Source: Pectobacterium cacticida (GTDB lineage: Bacteria > Pseudomonadota > Gammaproteobacteria > Enterobacterales > Enterobacteriaceae). From it: a stretch of DNA of 64,000 bases. The position numbers and the translations under genes were made by a program. The notes under the pieces were generated by a model, which worked only from the letters and a program-made list of their open reading frames with translations, did not search any database and had not been told where the DNA came from. Below are positions 37,638 through 46,012 of this stretch, in pieces; position 1 is the first letter of the stretch; every line of letters begins with the position of its first letter. The stretch is from positions 1,488,001 to 1,552,000 of the forward strand of contig NZ_CP133656.1 in NCBI RefSeq assembly GCF_036885195.1, given 5' to 3'.

Positions 37638-38483
37638 ATGAAACTGATACGTTCTGTTGGTGCCTTACTGGGCATCACATTATTTACCGCTGGCATGCAA
37701 TTGGCGGTAGCCAGTAGCGGTCCGCAAACGATCACCTTTGGCGTAGCGCCTGGGCCTTATGGTGACATGGTCAATTTAGCCATTAAGCCCGAGCTAGTGA
37801 AAAAAGGCTATAAAGTTGTCGTACGCGAATTCAGTGATTACGTTCAGCCTAACCTGGCGCTGGCTAACGGTAGTATTGATGCTAACCTTTTCCAGCATAC
37901 GTTATATCTGGAAAAATTTGCCGAAGATAAAGGGTTAAGCATTTCACCGCTGATTACTGTGCCGACGGCCAGCATGGGCTTCTATTCGAAGAAAATCAAA
38001 TCGCTGGACGAACTGAAAAAAGGAGACATTGTCACACTCTCTAATGATGCCACTAACCTGGCGCGAGGTTTGCGTTTCCTACAATCATTAGGGCTAGTGA
38101 CGATTAAACCCGATATCGATCCAACCAAGGCGTCGGAGAAAGATATTCTTACTAACCCCCGCGGGTTAGTGTTCAAACCCTTAGAAGCCGCGCAATTGCC
38201 ACGTACGCTGGATAGCGTGACAGCCGCGCTGGTGAATGGGAATTTCGCCCTGGCATCCGGTATGAAACTGTCATCGGCGATTAAGTTGGAAACATTAGAC
38301 GAGAACTTGAAGAATGTTATTGCCGTCCGTACCGACGATCTCGATAAACCTTTTGTGCAAGAGATAAAAGCAATTGTGCAATCACCGGCGTATGCGGCTG
38401 TGATTGACGATCCGTCACTAATGTATAGTCAGTTCCAAAAACCAGAATGGATGAGGGCAAAAATGCCAGCGACAGCACAATAG
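37638..38483 (+). CDS. MetQ/NlpA family substrate-binding protein
   Basis: A 281-residue periplasmic binding protein of the MetQ/NlpA (Lipoprotein_9) family, with the segments TFGVAPGPYGDMV, FSDYVQPNLALANGSIDAN and FQHTLYLEKFA. Unlike typical MetQ, it has no lipobox Cys; the N-terminus ends ...LAVASSG, as in a type I signal peptide, so a soluble periplasmic protein is expected. No metN or metI neighbour is present. It is an orphan, so the ligand (methionine or another amino acid) and its transporter are unknown. Confidence 0.87.
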   Translation: MKLIRSVGALLGITLFTAGMQLAVASSGPQTITFGVAPGPYGDMVNLAIKPELVKKGYKVVVREFSDYVQPNLALANGSIDANLFQHTLYLEKFAEDKGLSISPLITVPTASMGFYSKKIKSLDELKKGDIVTLSNDATNLARGLRFLQSLGLVTIKPDIDPTKASEKDILTNPRGLVFKPLEAAQLPRTLDSVTAALVNGNFALASGMKLSSAIKLETLDENLKNVIAVRTDDLDKPFVQEIKAIVQSPAYAAVIDDPSLMYSQFQKPEWMRAKMPATAQ

Positions 38484-38514
38484 ACTTTTTATTATCTTCC
38501 AGTTATCTACTATC

Positions 38515-38541
38515 AGCCGGTCAATTACCGGCTTGTTCTTT
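38515..38541 (+). terminator. Terminator after the MetQ-like gene
   Basis: Stem AGCCGGT / ACCGGCT with a 5-nt loop, then a T-rich run, 31 nt after the stop. Confidence 0.85.
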
Positions 38542-38635
38542 GTCATCAAGCATAATATCTGAATTTTCCAATGTAGTTCATTTTTGCTAAGACACTTTTT
38601 TATCAGCGTTTTTAGTATTTTTCATCAGAATACCT

Positions 38636-38684
38636 CCGGGAATCCCCGTCCTTCAGGGCGGGGAGCAGCCAAATCTTTGACTAT
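38636..38684 (+). repeat. Solo hairpin resembling an IS200/IS605-family right end
   Basis: GGGAATCCCCGTCCTTCAGG begins a hairpin that continues into GCGGGGAGCAGCC, with a stem of about 8 bp. This form (AATCCCCG, loop, CGGGGAG, then a CAA-like end) is typical of the right end, and hence the omega-RNA 3' end, of IS605/IS1341 elements that carry tnpB. No tnpA or tnpB remains nearby, so it would be a solo relic or a re-used terminator. Assignment is from recalled consensus. Confidence 0.45.
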
Positions 38685-38803
38685 CTTTACAGAAGAAACG
38701 GTTTTCATCTCTCAGATGACGCGTTACCTTTATATAACTAAATTTTTCAAAACATATTGAAAATCAATAAATTTTAATGATTGATGGATATTGTGGCGGC
38801 CCG

Positions 38804-40012
38804 ATGAAAAAGACTTCCTTCCTGATCAAATTCACGTATTGCTCTGTAGGCGCGATATTACTTGCAGGGTTGGTGCCCTTCACTTATGCAGAACCCTTAT
38901 TGCCTGTAGCACCACAAATAGATGCTAACGCGTTTATCCTGATGGATTATAACAGCGGCAAGGTGTTGGCGGAGAGTCATGCTGATGATCGCCTTGACCC
39001 TGCCAGCCTGACTAAAATTATGGCGAGTTATGTCATTGGTCAGGCGATAAAATCGGGCAAAATTAGCCCAACGGATGTCGTGACGGTAGGAAAAGATGCC
39101 TGGGCTACAGGTAATCCTACGCTGCGTGGCTCATCACTGATGTTTCTCAAACCGGGCGATCGTATTCCTGTCTCCGAGTTAAATAAAGGCATTGTTATTC
39201 AGTCTGGTAATGATGCCAGTATCGCTTTGGCTGATTATATCGCGGGCAGTCAGGATGCGTTTATTAGTCTGATGAATAATTACGCTAAAGCGTTAAATTT
39301 AACCAATACACACTTTCTTACGGTACATGGTCTTGATGCGCCTGGTCAGTACAGTACTGCCCGCGATATGGCACGACTTGCGCAGGCGCTCATTCGCGAT
39401 GTGCCGGATGAATATGCACTGCACAAAGAAAAAGAATTCACTTTCAACAATATCCGTCAGCCTAACCGCAATCGTCTGTTATGGAGCACCAACCTGAACG
39501 TGGATGGTGTAAAAACGGGCCATACCAGTGGCGCGGGGCATAATCTGGTCGCTTCGGCAACGGAAGGTGATATGCGGCTGATTTCTGTGGTGTTGGGGGC
39601 CAAAACGGACGCCATCCGCTTTCGTGAAAGTGAGAAATTGCTGACATGGGGCTTCCGCTTTTTTGAAACGGTAACGCCCATCAAGTCAGACACGCCGCTT
39701 ACTACTCAGCGCATCTGGTTTGGTAGCGAAAAAGAGGTTCGGCTTGGCGTCGCACAGGATGCGGCGTTGACCATCCCGAAGGGGCAAATGAAGAATTTGA
39801 AAGCGAGTTTTACGCTGAATCAGCCGTACCTTTCCGCGCCGCTCACCAAGAATCAGGTTGTGGGTATCATCGACTTTCAACTCAATGGAAAAAGCATAGC
39901 GCAGCGGCAGTTGGTCGCAATGGATGATATTCCACAGGCTGGTTTCTTTAGCCGCCTCTGGGATACGGTGGTGATGAAGGTACAGCAATGGTTCGGCGGG
40001 TTATTTAGTTAA
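38804..40012 (+). CDS. dacC: PBP6, D-alanyl-D-alanine carboxypeptidase DacC
   Basis: PBP6 removes the terminal D-Ala from peptidoglycan stem peptides. The 402-residue product has a signal peptide (cleavage near TYA-EPL), catalytic motifs Ser68-x-x-Lys71 (SLTK), Ser134-Gly-Asn (SGN) and Lys237-Thr-Gly (KTG), the PBP5 C-terminal domain and an amphipathic C-terminal anchor helix (RLWDTVVMKVQQWFGGLF). The ATG at 38804 fits the signal peptide; a frame from 38777 adds nine unlikely residues. It ends 4 nt inside convergent deoR. Confidence 0.95.
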   Translation: MKKTSFLIKFTYCSVGAILLAGLVPFTYAEPLLPVAPQIDANAFILMDYNSGKVLAESHADDRLDPASLTKIMASYVIGQAIKSGKISPTDVVTVGKDAWATGNPTLRGSSLMFLKPGDRIPVSELNKGIVIQSGNDASIALADYIAGSQDAFISLMNNYAKALNLTNTHFLTVHGLDAPGQYSTARDMARLAQALIRDVPDEYALHKEKEFTFNNIRQPNRNRLLWSTNLNVDGVKTGHTSGAGHNLVASATEGDMRLISVVLGAKTDAIRFRESEKLLTWGFRFFETVTPIKSDTPLTTQRIWFGSEKEVRLGVAQDAALTIPKGQMKNLKASFTLNQPYLSAPLTKNQVVGIIDFQLNGKSIAQRQLVAMDDIPQAGFFSRLWDTVVMKVQQWFGGLFS

Positions 40013-40782
40013 TTTCCTGCATGGATAAACTGAATATGATTACTGGCAAAGTAGCGTAGATACGCTTTGTCGGGATCGCAGTCGGAAATCACTGTATCAA
40101 ACTGTGTTAGTGGACCGATGCAGGCGCGCTGAATCTGGCCAAATTTGCTATGGTCTACAACGATGACGTTTCTCTGTGCCGTGGCTATTGCACGTTGCTT
40201 CATAGCGAGTTCGGCAAAGTTAAAGCAGGTTGCGCCAACGGCAAGGTCGATGCCCGCCGCAGAGATAAATGCTTTATTCGGACAGATGTTTTCCAACTCG
40301 CCATGTCGGTTGAGCGGGGTAAAAATCGCGTTATCGGGATGATATTGCCCGCCGCACAAAATGACGGTACATGCGGTTTTTTCCTGCAGCGTCAAAAAAG
40401 TATTCAGGGAATAGCAAATCGCGGTAAAAGGTAAATCATCAGGAATGGCATCAATGATAAAAGGAATTGTGGTGCCACAGTCAAAAAAAACGGTATCGTT
40501 AGCGTCAACTAGAAAGGCGGCGGCGGTGCCGATTGTCTGCTTTTCCTTAACGTGTTTGGTTTGCTGGTCGGAGACAAAATAGTTTGTCGTCCCCTTGTTT
40601 TTCAGATCGCTTACCACATAGCCACCGAGCAACATTACATCGGTGGTATCGGCATTGAGATCGCGACGCACGGTCATCTCGGACACGCCGAGCAGCTTTG
40701 CGGCGTCTTTCAGATGGAGCTTGTCGGTTTTCTTTAACGCCTGAATTAACCTGCTAATTCGTTTATTACGCCGTGTTTCCAT
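40009..40782 (-). CDS. deoR: DeoR, deoxyribonucleoside regulon repressor
   Basis: A 257-residue DeoR-type repressor. The N-terminal helix-turn-helix (LHLKDAAKLLGVSEMTVRRDL) is followed by the sugar-phosphate sensor domain with FFDCGTT. In E. coli it represses deoCABD and is released by deoxyribose 5-phosphate, the substrate of DeoC. Here deoC lies just 15 nt upstream on the same strand, so the regulator sits in one operon with the enzyme that destroys its inducer. The ATG at 40782 is preferred over the GTG at 40785. Confidence 0.9.
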   Translation of the reverse strand: METRRNKRISRLIQALKKTDKLHLKDAAKLLGVSEMTVRRDLNADTTDVMLLGGYVVSDLKNKGTTNYFVSDQQTKHVKEKQTIGTAAAFLVDANDTVFFDCGTTIPFIIDAIPDDLPFTAICYSLNTFLTLQEKTACTVILCGGQYHPDNAIFTPLNRHGELENICPNKAFISAAGIDLAVGATCFNFAELAMKQRAIATAQRNVIVVDHSKFGQIQRACIGPLTQFDTVISDCDPDKAYLRYFASNHIQFIHAGN

Positions 40783-40797
40783 CACATTCTCAGTCGG

Positions 40798-41481
40798 TCA
40801 GCGATCGTTGTTGTTGGTGCTTTTTTGCAGCGGCAATTCACCTGACACGATAGCCACGCCGGAACGGGTTCCGATGCGTGTCGCTCCCGCGTCGATCATG
40901 CGTTGTGCCGTCTGGCGATCGCGAATAGCACCAGAGGCTTTTACGCCTATTCTATCGCCGACGATGTTACGCATCAGCCTAACGTCCTCCTCGCGAGCGC
41001 CACCCGTGCTGAAACCTGTCGACGTTTTGACAAAGGAGACGTCTAACTGGCGGCACAGTTCACACACTTGCACGATTTGCGCAGCATTTAGCAAACTCGT
41101 TTCCAATATTACTTTCAACGGAATTGCGGCGCAAACCGCCTGCACCGCCTGAATATCGGCTTTAACCGCCGCGATATTGCCACTTTTCAGCCAGCCAACA
41201 TTAATTACCATGTCGATTTCCTGAGCGCCGGCATCAATAGCTGCTTTGGCTTCAAAAGCCTTGCTGGCAGTTAGGCCGGCCCCGAGAGGGAAACCGATGA
41301 CGGAACATGCCTGTACGCCTGAACCTTTTAGTTTTTCAACAACTAAGGGAATGTAGCCTGAATTGACACAAACGGCATAAAAATGGTGCGCTAGCGCCTC
41401 ATCACAGAGTTTTATGATTTGCTGTTCCGTCGCATCCGCAGTTAGTAGTGTGTGATCGATATAGCGTGCGTAGTCAACCAT
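40798..41481 (-). CDS. deoC: Deoxyribose-phosphate aldolase DeoC
   Basis: DeoC splits deoxyribose 5-phosphate into glyceraldehyde 3-phosphate and acetaldehyde. The 227-residue TIM-barrel protein has the Schiff-base Lys152 (FVKTSTGF) and the second active-site Lys181 (GVKASGAIR). It belongs to the shorter DeoC class of about 220 residues, not the 259-residue E. coli type, which suggests a different origin. It is the first gene of a deoC-deoR operon. I did not find a perfect DeoR or CRP operator upstream by eye. Confidence 0.93.
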   Translation of the reverse strand: MVDYARYIDHTLLTADATEQQIIKLCDEALAHHFYAVCVNSGYIPLVVEKLKGSGVQACSVIGFPLGAGLTASKAFEAKAAIDAGAQEIDMVINVGWLKSGNIAAVKADIQAVQAVCAAIPLKVILETSLLNAAQIVQVCELCRQLDVSFVKTSTGFSTGGAREEDVRLMRNIVGDRIGVKASGAIRDRQTAQRMIDAGATRIGTRSGVAIVSGELPLQKSTNNNDR

Positions 41482-41668
41482 GATAAACCCTCAGTCATAT
41501 TGGCAAATAATTTGCTGTCGTGATTATGACATCGCGTACCTTTACAGTCATTTAAATAACAAAAAAGACATTTAATGTTAACGATGCAACAAATAATAGA
41601 TTCGATGGAATTTGCGTGCAGATAACTGAAAGGTCGTAAAACGTATAACCTTAGATGGCGCGGCGGGC
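41482..41668. other. deoC upstream region
   Basis: Non-coding, AT-rich in its first 120 bp, where the deoC promoter must lie. A half-palindrome TGTTAAC occurs at about 41577. The right end abuts the rybB terminator, so deoC and rybB are both read on the minus strand with rybB upstream. Confidence 0.4.
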
Positions 41669-41746
41669 AAGAAAATACCCATCGTTCTTTAAAATGGCGA
41701 GAACGACGGGTTCCTCAATAACGGAGAGTCAAAGAAAAGCAGTGGC
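41669..41746 (-). ncRNA. rybB: RybB sigma-E-dependent small RNA
   Basis: On the minus strand, the 5' end from 41746 reads GCCACTGCTTTTCTTTGA, identical to the 5' seed region of E. coli RybB. The middle has diverged, but a GCCATTT block and a terminator (CCCGTCGTTC / GAACGATGGG, then TATTTT) are kept, giving about 78 nt against about 80 in E. coli. RybB is an Hfq-dependent sRNA that represses many outer-membrane protein mRNAs and rpoE during envelope stress. Its place next to ybjL matches E. coli. Confidence 0.93.
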
Positions 41747-41751
41747 AATTC

Positions 41752-41781
41752 ATCAGACTCTATGGCAGAAAGAAAGTTCTC
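41752..41781 (-). promoter_or_regulatory. Sigma-E promoter of rybB
   Basis: On the minus strand, GAGAACTT (-35) is separated by 16 nt from TCTGAT (-10), and the G at 41746 starts 5 nt after the -10 box. This fits the sigma-E consensus (GGAACTT, 16 nt, TCTGA or TCAAA). Confidence 0.88.
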
Positions 41782-41820
41782 AGTGATTGGCAAAAACTTG
41801 ACGATTTTTTACATTCTTAT

Positions 41821-43509
41821 TTACCAAGGCAATTCGGGCCAGATAATGACAATGAGTGACCCCGCTAAGGTGAGCAACACATTAGCAATGGCATAGGTGC
41901 CCGCGTATCCGAGAGCGGGAATATTGCTGCGAGCGGTGTCGCTGATGATCTCCATGGCGGGCGCACAGGTGCGTGCGCCCATAATAGCGCCAAAGAGAAG
42001 CGCTCGATTCATTTTCAGCACATAGGCACCAAACAAAAAACAAATTACTACCGGCAGAAGGCTTACGATGAGCCCAGCGATTAACATTTGGATGCCCACG
42101 TCTCCCAAACTGCTATTGATTGTGCTACCCGCACTGAGTCCAACACCTGCCATAAAGACCATCAGTCCGAATTCCTTGACCATATTTAGCGCACCCTGAG
42201 GAATATATCCGAATGTCGGGTGGTTAGCGCGCAGGAATCCCAGCATAATACCGGCGAACAGTAATCCTGCCGCGTTACCAATACCAAAGGTGAAGTTGCT
42301 AAATTGGATTGTGATCAATCCGATAACGACGCCGATAACAAAAAAAGCGCAGAAGGCTAGCAGATCGGTAACCTGACTATGAATGGAAATAAATCCGATT
42401 TTATCTGCAATACTTTTTACCCGACGGGCATCGCCACTAACCTGCAAGACATCCCCTTTATTCAATACCACGCTATCATCAATCGGCATTTCAATTTGGC
42501 TGCGAACAATACGGTTAAGAAAACAGCCGTGATCGGTTAGCTTTAGTTGACTTAGACGCTTACCGACGGCGTTATGATTCTTGACGACGATTTCTTCCGT
42601 TACGATACGCATATCCAGCAGGTCGCGATCGAAGACTTCCTTGCCATCACGAAAATTGGAGTTCAGGCGAGAGTGTGAATCGGGGTAGCCGACGAGCGCA
42701 ATTTCGTCGCCGATTTGTAAAACGGCGTCGCCATCGGGAATGGCGAGGATACCATTGCGTCGAATACGCTCAATGTAACAGCCAGTCTGACGATAAATGC
42801 CGAGCTCACGCAAATTCTTGCCGTCCGCCCAGGCGACCAGCTCCGGCCCGACACGATAAGCACGAATGACCGGTAGATACACTTTCCTTTGGCTATCTGT
42901 ATCAAGCCCGCGTTCGCGAGCGATCTGCTGCGCGCTAGTGGGCAAATCTTGATGCTGGAATTTGGGGAGATAACGCGCGCCAAAAATGAGGCTGACCAAG
43001 CCAACCAGATACGTTAGCGCATAACCCAGACTCAGATGATCTTGTTCGATACCAAGCTGCCCACCTAAACTGGCGGTATTGCGCAGTGTGTCGCCCGCGC
43101 CGACCAACACTGGCGTCGATGTCATCGAGCCAGCCAGCATGCCTGCTGTCAGGCCAATTCCCCAGCCAAATACCTTACCTAAACCTAAGGCCAGTAACAT
43201 CGCGCTGCCGACCATCACCAGCGCCAGCATGAAATAGTTTTTCCCATCGCGGAAAAAAATAGAAAAGAAATTTGGGCCGGCTTCTATCCCCACACAAAAA
43301 ATAAATAACATAAAACCGAGACTTAGAGCCTCTGTATTGATCGAAAAATGTTGTTGACCCAGAAATAAAGAAACGACTAAAACGCCAATAGAATTACCGA
43401 GTTGTACAGGCCCAAGACGTAATTTCCCTAAACAGAGTCCTAATGAAAGCACGACGAATAACAGTAGAATGTAATTCCCGTTTAACAAATCAGCGACGTT
43501 TATATTCAT
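41821..43509 (-). CDS. ybjL: YbjL, AspT/YidE-type putative transporter
   Basis: A 562-residue inner-membrane protein with two five- or six-helix AspT domains flanking two central TrkA-C (RCK_C) regulatory domains. It matches E. coli YbjL closely. Conserved segments are GNSIGVLVVSLFLG, LAGSMTSTPVLVGAGDT and GARTCAPAME. The ATG at 43509 (MNINVADLLNGNYILL) matches the family; the longer frame from 43554 does not. The substrate is unknown. rybB lies just downstream on the same strand with its own promoter. Confidence 0.93.
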   Translation of the reverse strand: MNINVADLLNGNYILLLFVVLSLGLCLGKLRLGPVQLGNSIGVLVVSLFLGQQHFSINTEALSLGFMLFIFCVGIEAGPNFFSIFFRDGKNYFMLALVMVGSAMLLALGLGKVFGWGIGLTAGMLAGSMTSTPVLVGAGDTLRNTASLGGQLGIEQDHLSLGYALTYLVGLVSLIFGARYLPKFQHQDLPTSAQQIARERGLDTDSQRKVYLPVIRAYRVGPELVAWADGKNLRELGIYRQTGCYIERIRRNGILAIPDGDAVLQIGDEIALVGYPDSHSRLNSNFRDGKEVFDRDLLDMRIVTEEIVVKNHNAVGKRLSQLKLTDHGCFLNRIVRSQIEMPIDDSVVLNKGDVLQVSGDARRVKSIADKIGFISIHSQVTDLLAFCAFFVIGVVIGLITIQFSNFTFGIGNAAGLLFAGIMLGFLRANHPTFGYIPQGALNMVKEFGLMVFMAGVGLSAGSTINSSLGDVGIQMLIAGLIVSLLPVVICFLFGAYVLKMNRALLFGAIMGARTCAPAMEIISDTARSNIPALGYAGTYAIANVLLTLAGSLIVIIWPELPW

Positions 43510-43876
43510 AGAATGCAACTTGTTGTTTACTAGTAAGTGCTTGATGTTATTCACTATAAAGGCTAAATTTAACCTTGCAGGCAGGCGTTTCCGTAATGGT
43601 GTAAAAGCACACCGACAGAAGGACTCAGCCTGATTCAGTATAATTTATTCGATAAAAATTGTTCAGCGTAATTATTGTCTTGTTTATTAATTATGGTGCC
43701 CTCGTTGAGGAAATACCGCCATTTACCTTCTCCTACGGAGAACCTGTGCGTTGAATAAAACGTCACGAGGTTTGATGTTATCGACTTCAGGGAATAGAGG
43801 CACTCATCATTTTCACCTTACCGCATTTTTTCGGCAACGGATCAATACACGCAAACATAGTCAGAGGAGAGGAGGG
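43510..43876. other. ybjL/ybjM divergent control region
   Basis: About 367 bp, AT-rich on the ybjL side. It contains TATAAT near 43638 without a well-spaced -35 box. A strong AGGAGGG ribosome-binding site for ybjM lies at its right end. I see no RNA gene or repeat in it. Confidence 0.4.
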
Positions 43877-44248
43877 ATGACAAGAATGAGAAAGTGGGTC
43901 GGTGCAGCCTGCTGCTTCCTCTTGTTTATCGCAGTGTTTCTGAGTCAAAAGATTGCGGTATCGGATGTTGAGACGAATATTGAGCTGCGCGGTAGCCCAG
44001 AGATGCTGCTTTTTTTGTTGCCCGGCGTAGTGGCATGCTGCCTTTCCGCGCGAGGCCGTCTGATCTACCCGCTGTTTGGCGCACTGACCGCGATGCCCGT
44101 CTGTTTATTAATGCTTCATTTCTGGACGTCACCGATGCGGTCTTTCTGGCAAGAGTTAGCCTATGTGATGAGCGCGGTCTTTTGGTGTGTGCTTGGTGCG
44201 CTGGGCGTACTGTGTTTACGGCGTCTATATCGGCGCTATCTACGCTGA
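43877..44248 (+). CDS. ybjM: YbjM inner-membrane protein
   Basis: A 123-residue protein with four predicted helices and a basic C-terminus (CLRRLYRRYLR). It is equivalent in position and size to E. coli YbjM, between ybjL and grxA. The ATG at 43877 directly follows AGGAGGG; a longer frame from 43751 is rejected. The function is unknown. It is convergent with grxA. Confidence 0.8.
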   Translation: MTRMRKWVGAACCFLLFIAVFLSQKIAVSDVETNIELRGSPEMLLFLLPGVVACCLSARGRLIYPLFGALTAMPVCLLMLHFWTSPMRSFWQELAYVMSAVFWCVLGALGVLCLRRLYRRYLR

Positions 44249-44306
44249 GGAGCTGCGGTCATGAAAAAGCGCGGACTGATGCCGCGCCATTGTTTGGGAT
44301 ATATTA

Positions 44307-44573
44307 TTATGACTGAAACAGCGCCAGGTGCTCTTTAGCATAGGCTTCAAAATCGGTGCAACCGCCGATGTGTTTTTCATCAAGGAAAATTTGCGGTACG
44401 GTTTCAACAGGTTTACCTACTGTCTTAGATAAGTCCTCTTTCGAGATCCCTTCCGCATAGATGTCGACATAGCGAAAACGAAAGTCATCACGCTGCTCAG
44501 TCAGCTTTTCCGCTAATTCTTTCGCGCGAACACAATAAGGGCAACCAGGGCGCCCGAAAATGACAGCAAACAT
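44307..44573 (-). CDS. grxA: Glutaredoxin 1
   Basis: GrxA reduces ribonucleotide reductase, PAPS reductase and OxyR using glutathione. The 88-residue thioredoxin-fold protein has the dithiol active site Cys11-Pro-Tyr-Cys14, the cis-Pro segment ETVPQIF and the GGCTDF glutathione site. In E. coli grxA is OxyR-activated; I could not assign a convincing OxyR site upstream here. Confidence 0.96.
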   Translation of the reverse strand: MFAVIFGRPGCPYCVRAKELAEKLTEQRDDFRFRYVDIYAEGISKEDLSKTVGKPVETVPQIFLDEKHIGGCTDFEAYAKEHLALFQS

Positions 44574-45194
44574 GTAAACTCCTTTGTAAATTAGAAAATG
44601 CTTTCGTTCTTGAAACGCGTAGCATGAGATTTGTCACCGACATAACCACCGCTGAAAACGCTATGGTTAATAAGGTTATCTGTACATCGTTCTACTATGC
44701 CCGTATTCAGTGATGAAAAAAAGTAGTCATTGCCTGTTGCAGCGATTGGCTGATGACATTACGAGGGAAACCGACGTGAGTCACTGTCACCGAGCCCATT
44801 TGGTGACGAACTTGTCGTTGCGCTTTGCGTGCGGGCAGCCGCCCACTAAATCACAGATGTGCAGCCCTAATCACTGAAAAAAACACACCTGCTTCACTTC
44901 ATGAGGATGATGTATCAGCCATGATCATAGTATTGAGGGATCATCGTGTGTGGACTTTCAGGATCTGAGGCGTTGCCGTAAAATACAGCATTCTCATCGG
45001 TGTAGGATATTATGCAATGGTGCTATGTGACAGCGGGAAAGCGAACGACGAAAGCGCTTTTTATCATGGCATCAATACGCCTTATTCCGTAAGCTATGGG
45101 GCGTTTTTAACGGTGTTTACATTTTAACATCGCCCACCGTGGGCGGTGATTCCTTTCAACAATGCAGTTTTACAGCAATAGGTATGAGGCACAC
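44574..45194. other. Long grxA-ybjN intergenic region; no convincing gene
   Basis: In E. coli this interval holds ybjC, nfsA and rimK; all are missing here. The 621 bp contain a segment (about 44707-44855) that is open on both strands in the same register, giving short protein-like frames (plus strand: MKKSSHCLLQRLADDITRE...), and a hairpin CGCCCACCGTGGGCG near 45130. Neither frame is recognisable, so I leave the region unassigned. Confidence 0.5.
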
Positions 45195-45677
45195 ATGATG
45201 GATTCACTCATCGTCCCGGATTTGGCTATGCTACGGCGGTGGCTGGATCAACTGAATATTCTTTATTTTGAATGCGATTCCTGTCAGGCGCTCCATCTTC
45301 CTCATATGCAGAATTTTGACGGCGTGTTTGATGCGAAAGTTGATTTGGTAGATAACGTCATTCTGTTTTCCGCTCTGGCCGAAGTGAAGCCCAGTGCGTT
45401 AATTCCGCTCGTCGGAGAACTCAGTCAGATTAATGCCAGTTCGTTAACCGTCAAAGCGTTTATCGATATTCAGGACGATAACCTACCGAAACTGATTGTC
45501 TGTCAGTCCTTCAGCGTGGCCGCCGGTATGACGTTAGAACAGTTTAGACATTTTATGCAGCAGTCAGAGGAACAGGTTTCGATGGTGATCCTTGAGGCTG
45601 GCGCCAACAATCTGCTGTTTATTGGCGAGGAAGAAGAGGGCTCTGCTATCAGCGTTACTACTTCACATCTGCATTGA
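45195..45677 (+). CDS. ybjN: YbjN, bacterial sensory-transduction-like regulator
   Basis: A 160-residue soluble protein of the YbjN family (T3SS-chaperone-like fold). It is nearly collinear with E. coli YbjN: FECDSCQALHLPHMQNFDGVFDAK and QSEEQVSMVILEA. E. coli YbjN overproduction affects motility, biofilm and stress responses; the relative AmyR of Erwinia amylovora affects virulence and exopolysaccharide. The tandem ATG at 45195/45198, after GAGG, is the start; the longer frame from 45162 is not family-like. Confidence 0.92.
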   Translation: MMDSLIVPDLAMLRRWLDQLNILYFECDSCQALHLPHMQNFDGVFDAKVDLVDNVILFSALAEVKPSALIPLVGELSQINASSLTVKAFIDIQDDNLPKLIVCQSFSVAAGMTLEQFRHFMQQSEEQVSMVILEAGANNLLFIGEEEEGSAISVTTSHLH

Positions 45678-45682
45678 TACGG

Positions 45683-45706
45683 TTGCTGCCAACGGCAGCA
45701 ATTGGT
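45683..45706 (+). terminator. Terminator after ybjN
   Basis: Stem TTGCTGCC / GGCAGCAA with a 3-nt loop, followed by TTGGTTTT, 5 nt after the stop. Confidence 0.85.
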
Positions 45707-45891
45707 TTTACTTATTTCCCCTTTACCGCCATTTATTCTGGTTGTTTCGCATTATTGCCATATATTTCACTTTGTTTAATGCTAAACACCTTAATCACAG
45801 CGAAAAAAAGTGAATAAATAATCGTTAAAACCTCTTTTTACGTTCGAGTATGGTGCCCGCGATGTTGTGGGGTTATGCTTTATTTCTGTAA

Positions 45892-45926
45892 GACACGGAC
45901 CGCTGAACCAGAGCGATTTCCGTGTC
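45892..45926. other. Nested stem-loop in the ybjN-potF gap
   Basis: Outer stem GACACGGA / TCCGTGTC and inner stem CGCT / AGCG form a 35-nt structured element. No T-run follows, so it is not a simple terminator. The rest of the 492-bp gap (45678-46169) holds the ybjN terminator, AT-rich sequence and the palindromic repeat at 46013-46122. Confidence 0.45.
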
Positions 45927-46012
45927 GGAGCGAATAATAATCGGTGCATACTCATTCATCGATTGGCGTACGCGGCAGGATATATTGCGTATCGGACGAT
46001 ACACAGACTTTA

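Noticed and set aside
41482..41560. Possible CRP or DeoR operator upstream of deoC
   Set aside because: TCGTGATTATGACAT only weakly resembles a CRP site, and no DeoR 16-mer is present.
41730..41830. Open plus-strand stretch reading ...KEKQWQFIRLYGRKKVL... downstream of ybjL
   Set aside because: First considered as a gene remnant, but it lies opposite rybB and its sigma-E promoter, which explain the sequence fully.
44640..44705. Possible OxyR binding site upstream of grxA
   Set aside because: Only scattered ATAG/CTAT fragments are present; spacing does not match the OxyR tetrad pattern.
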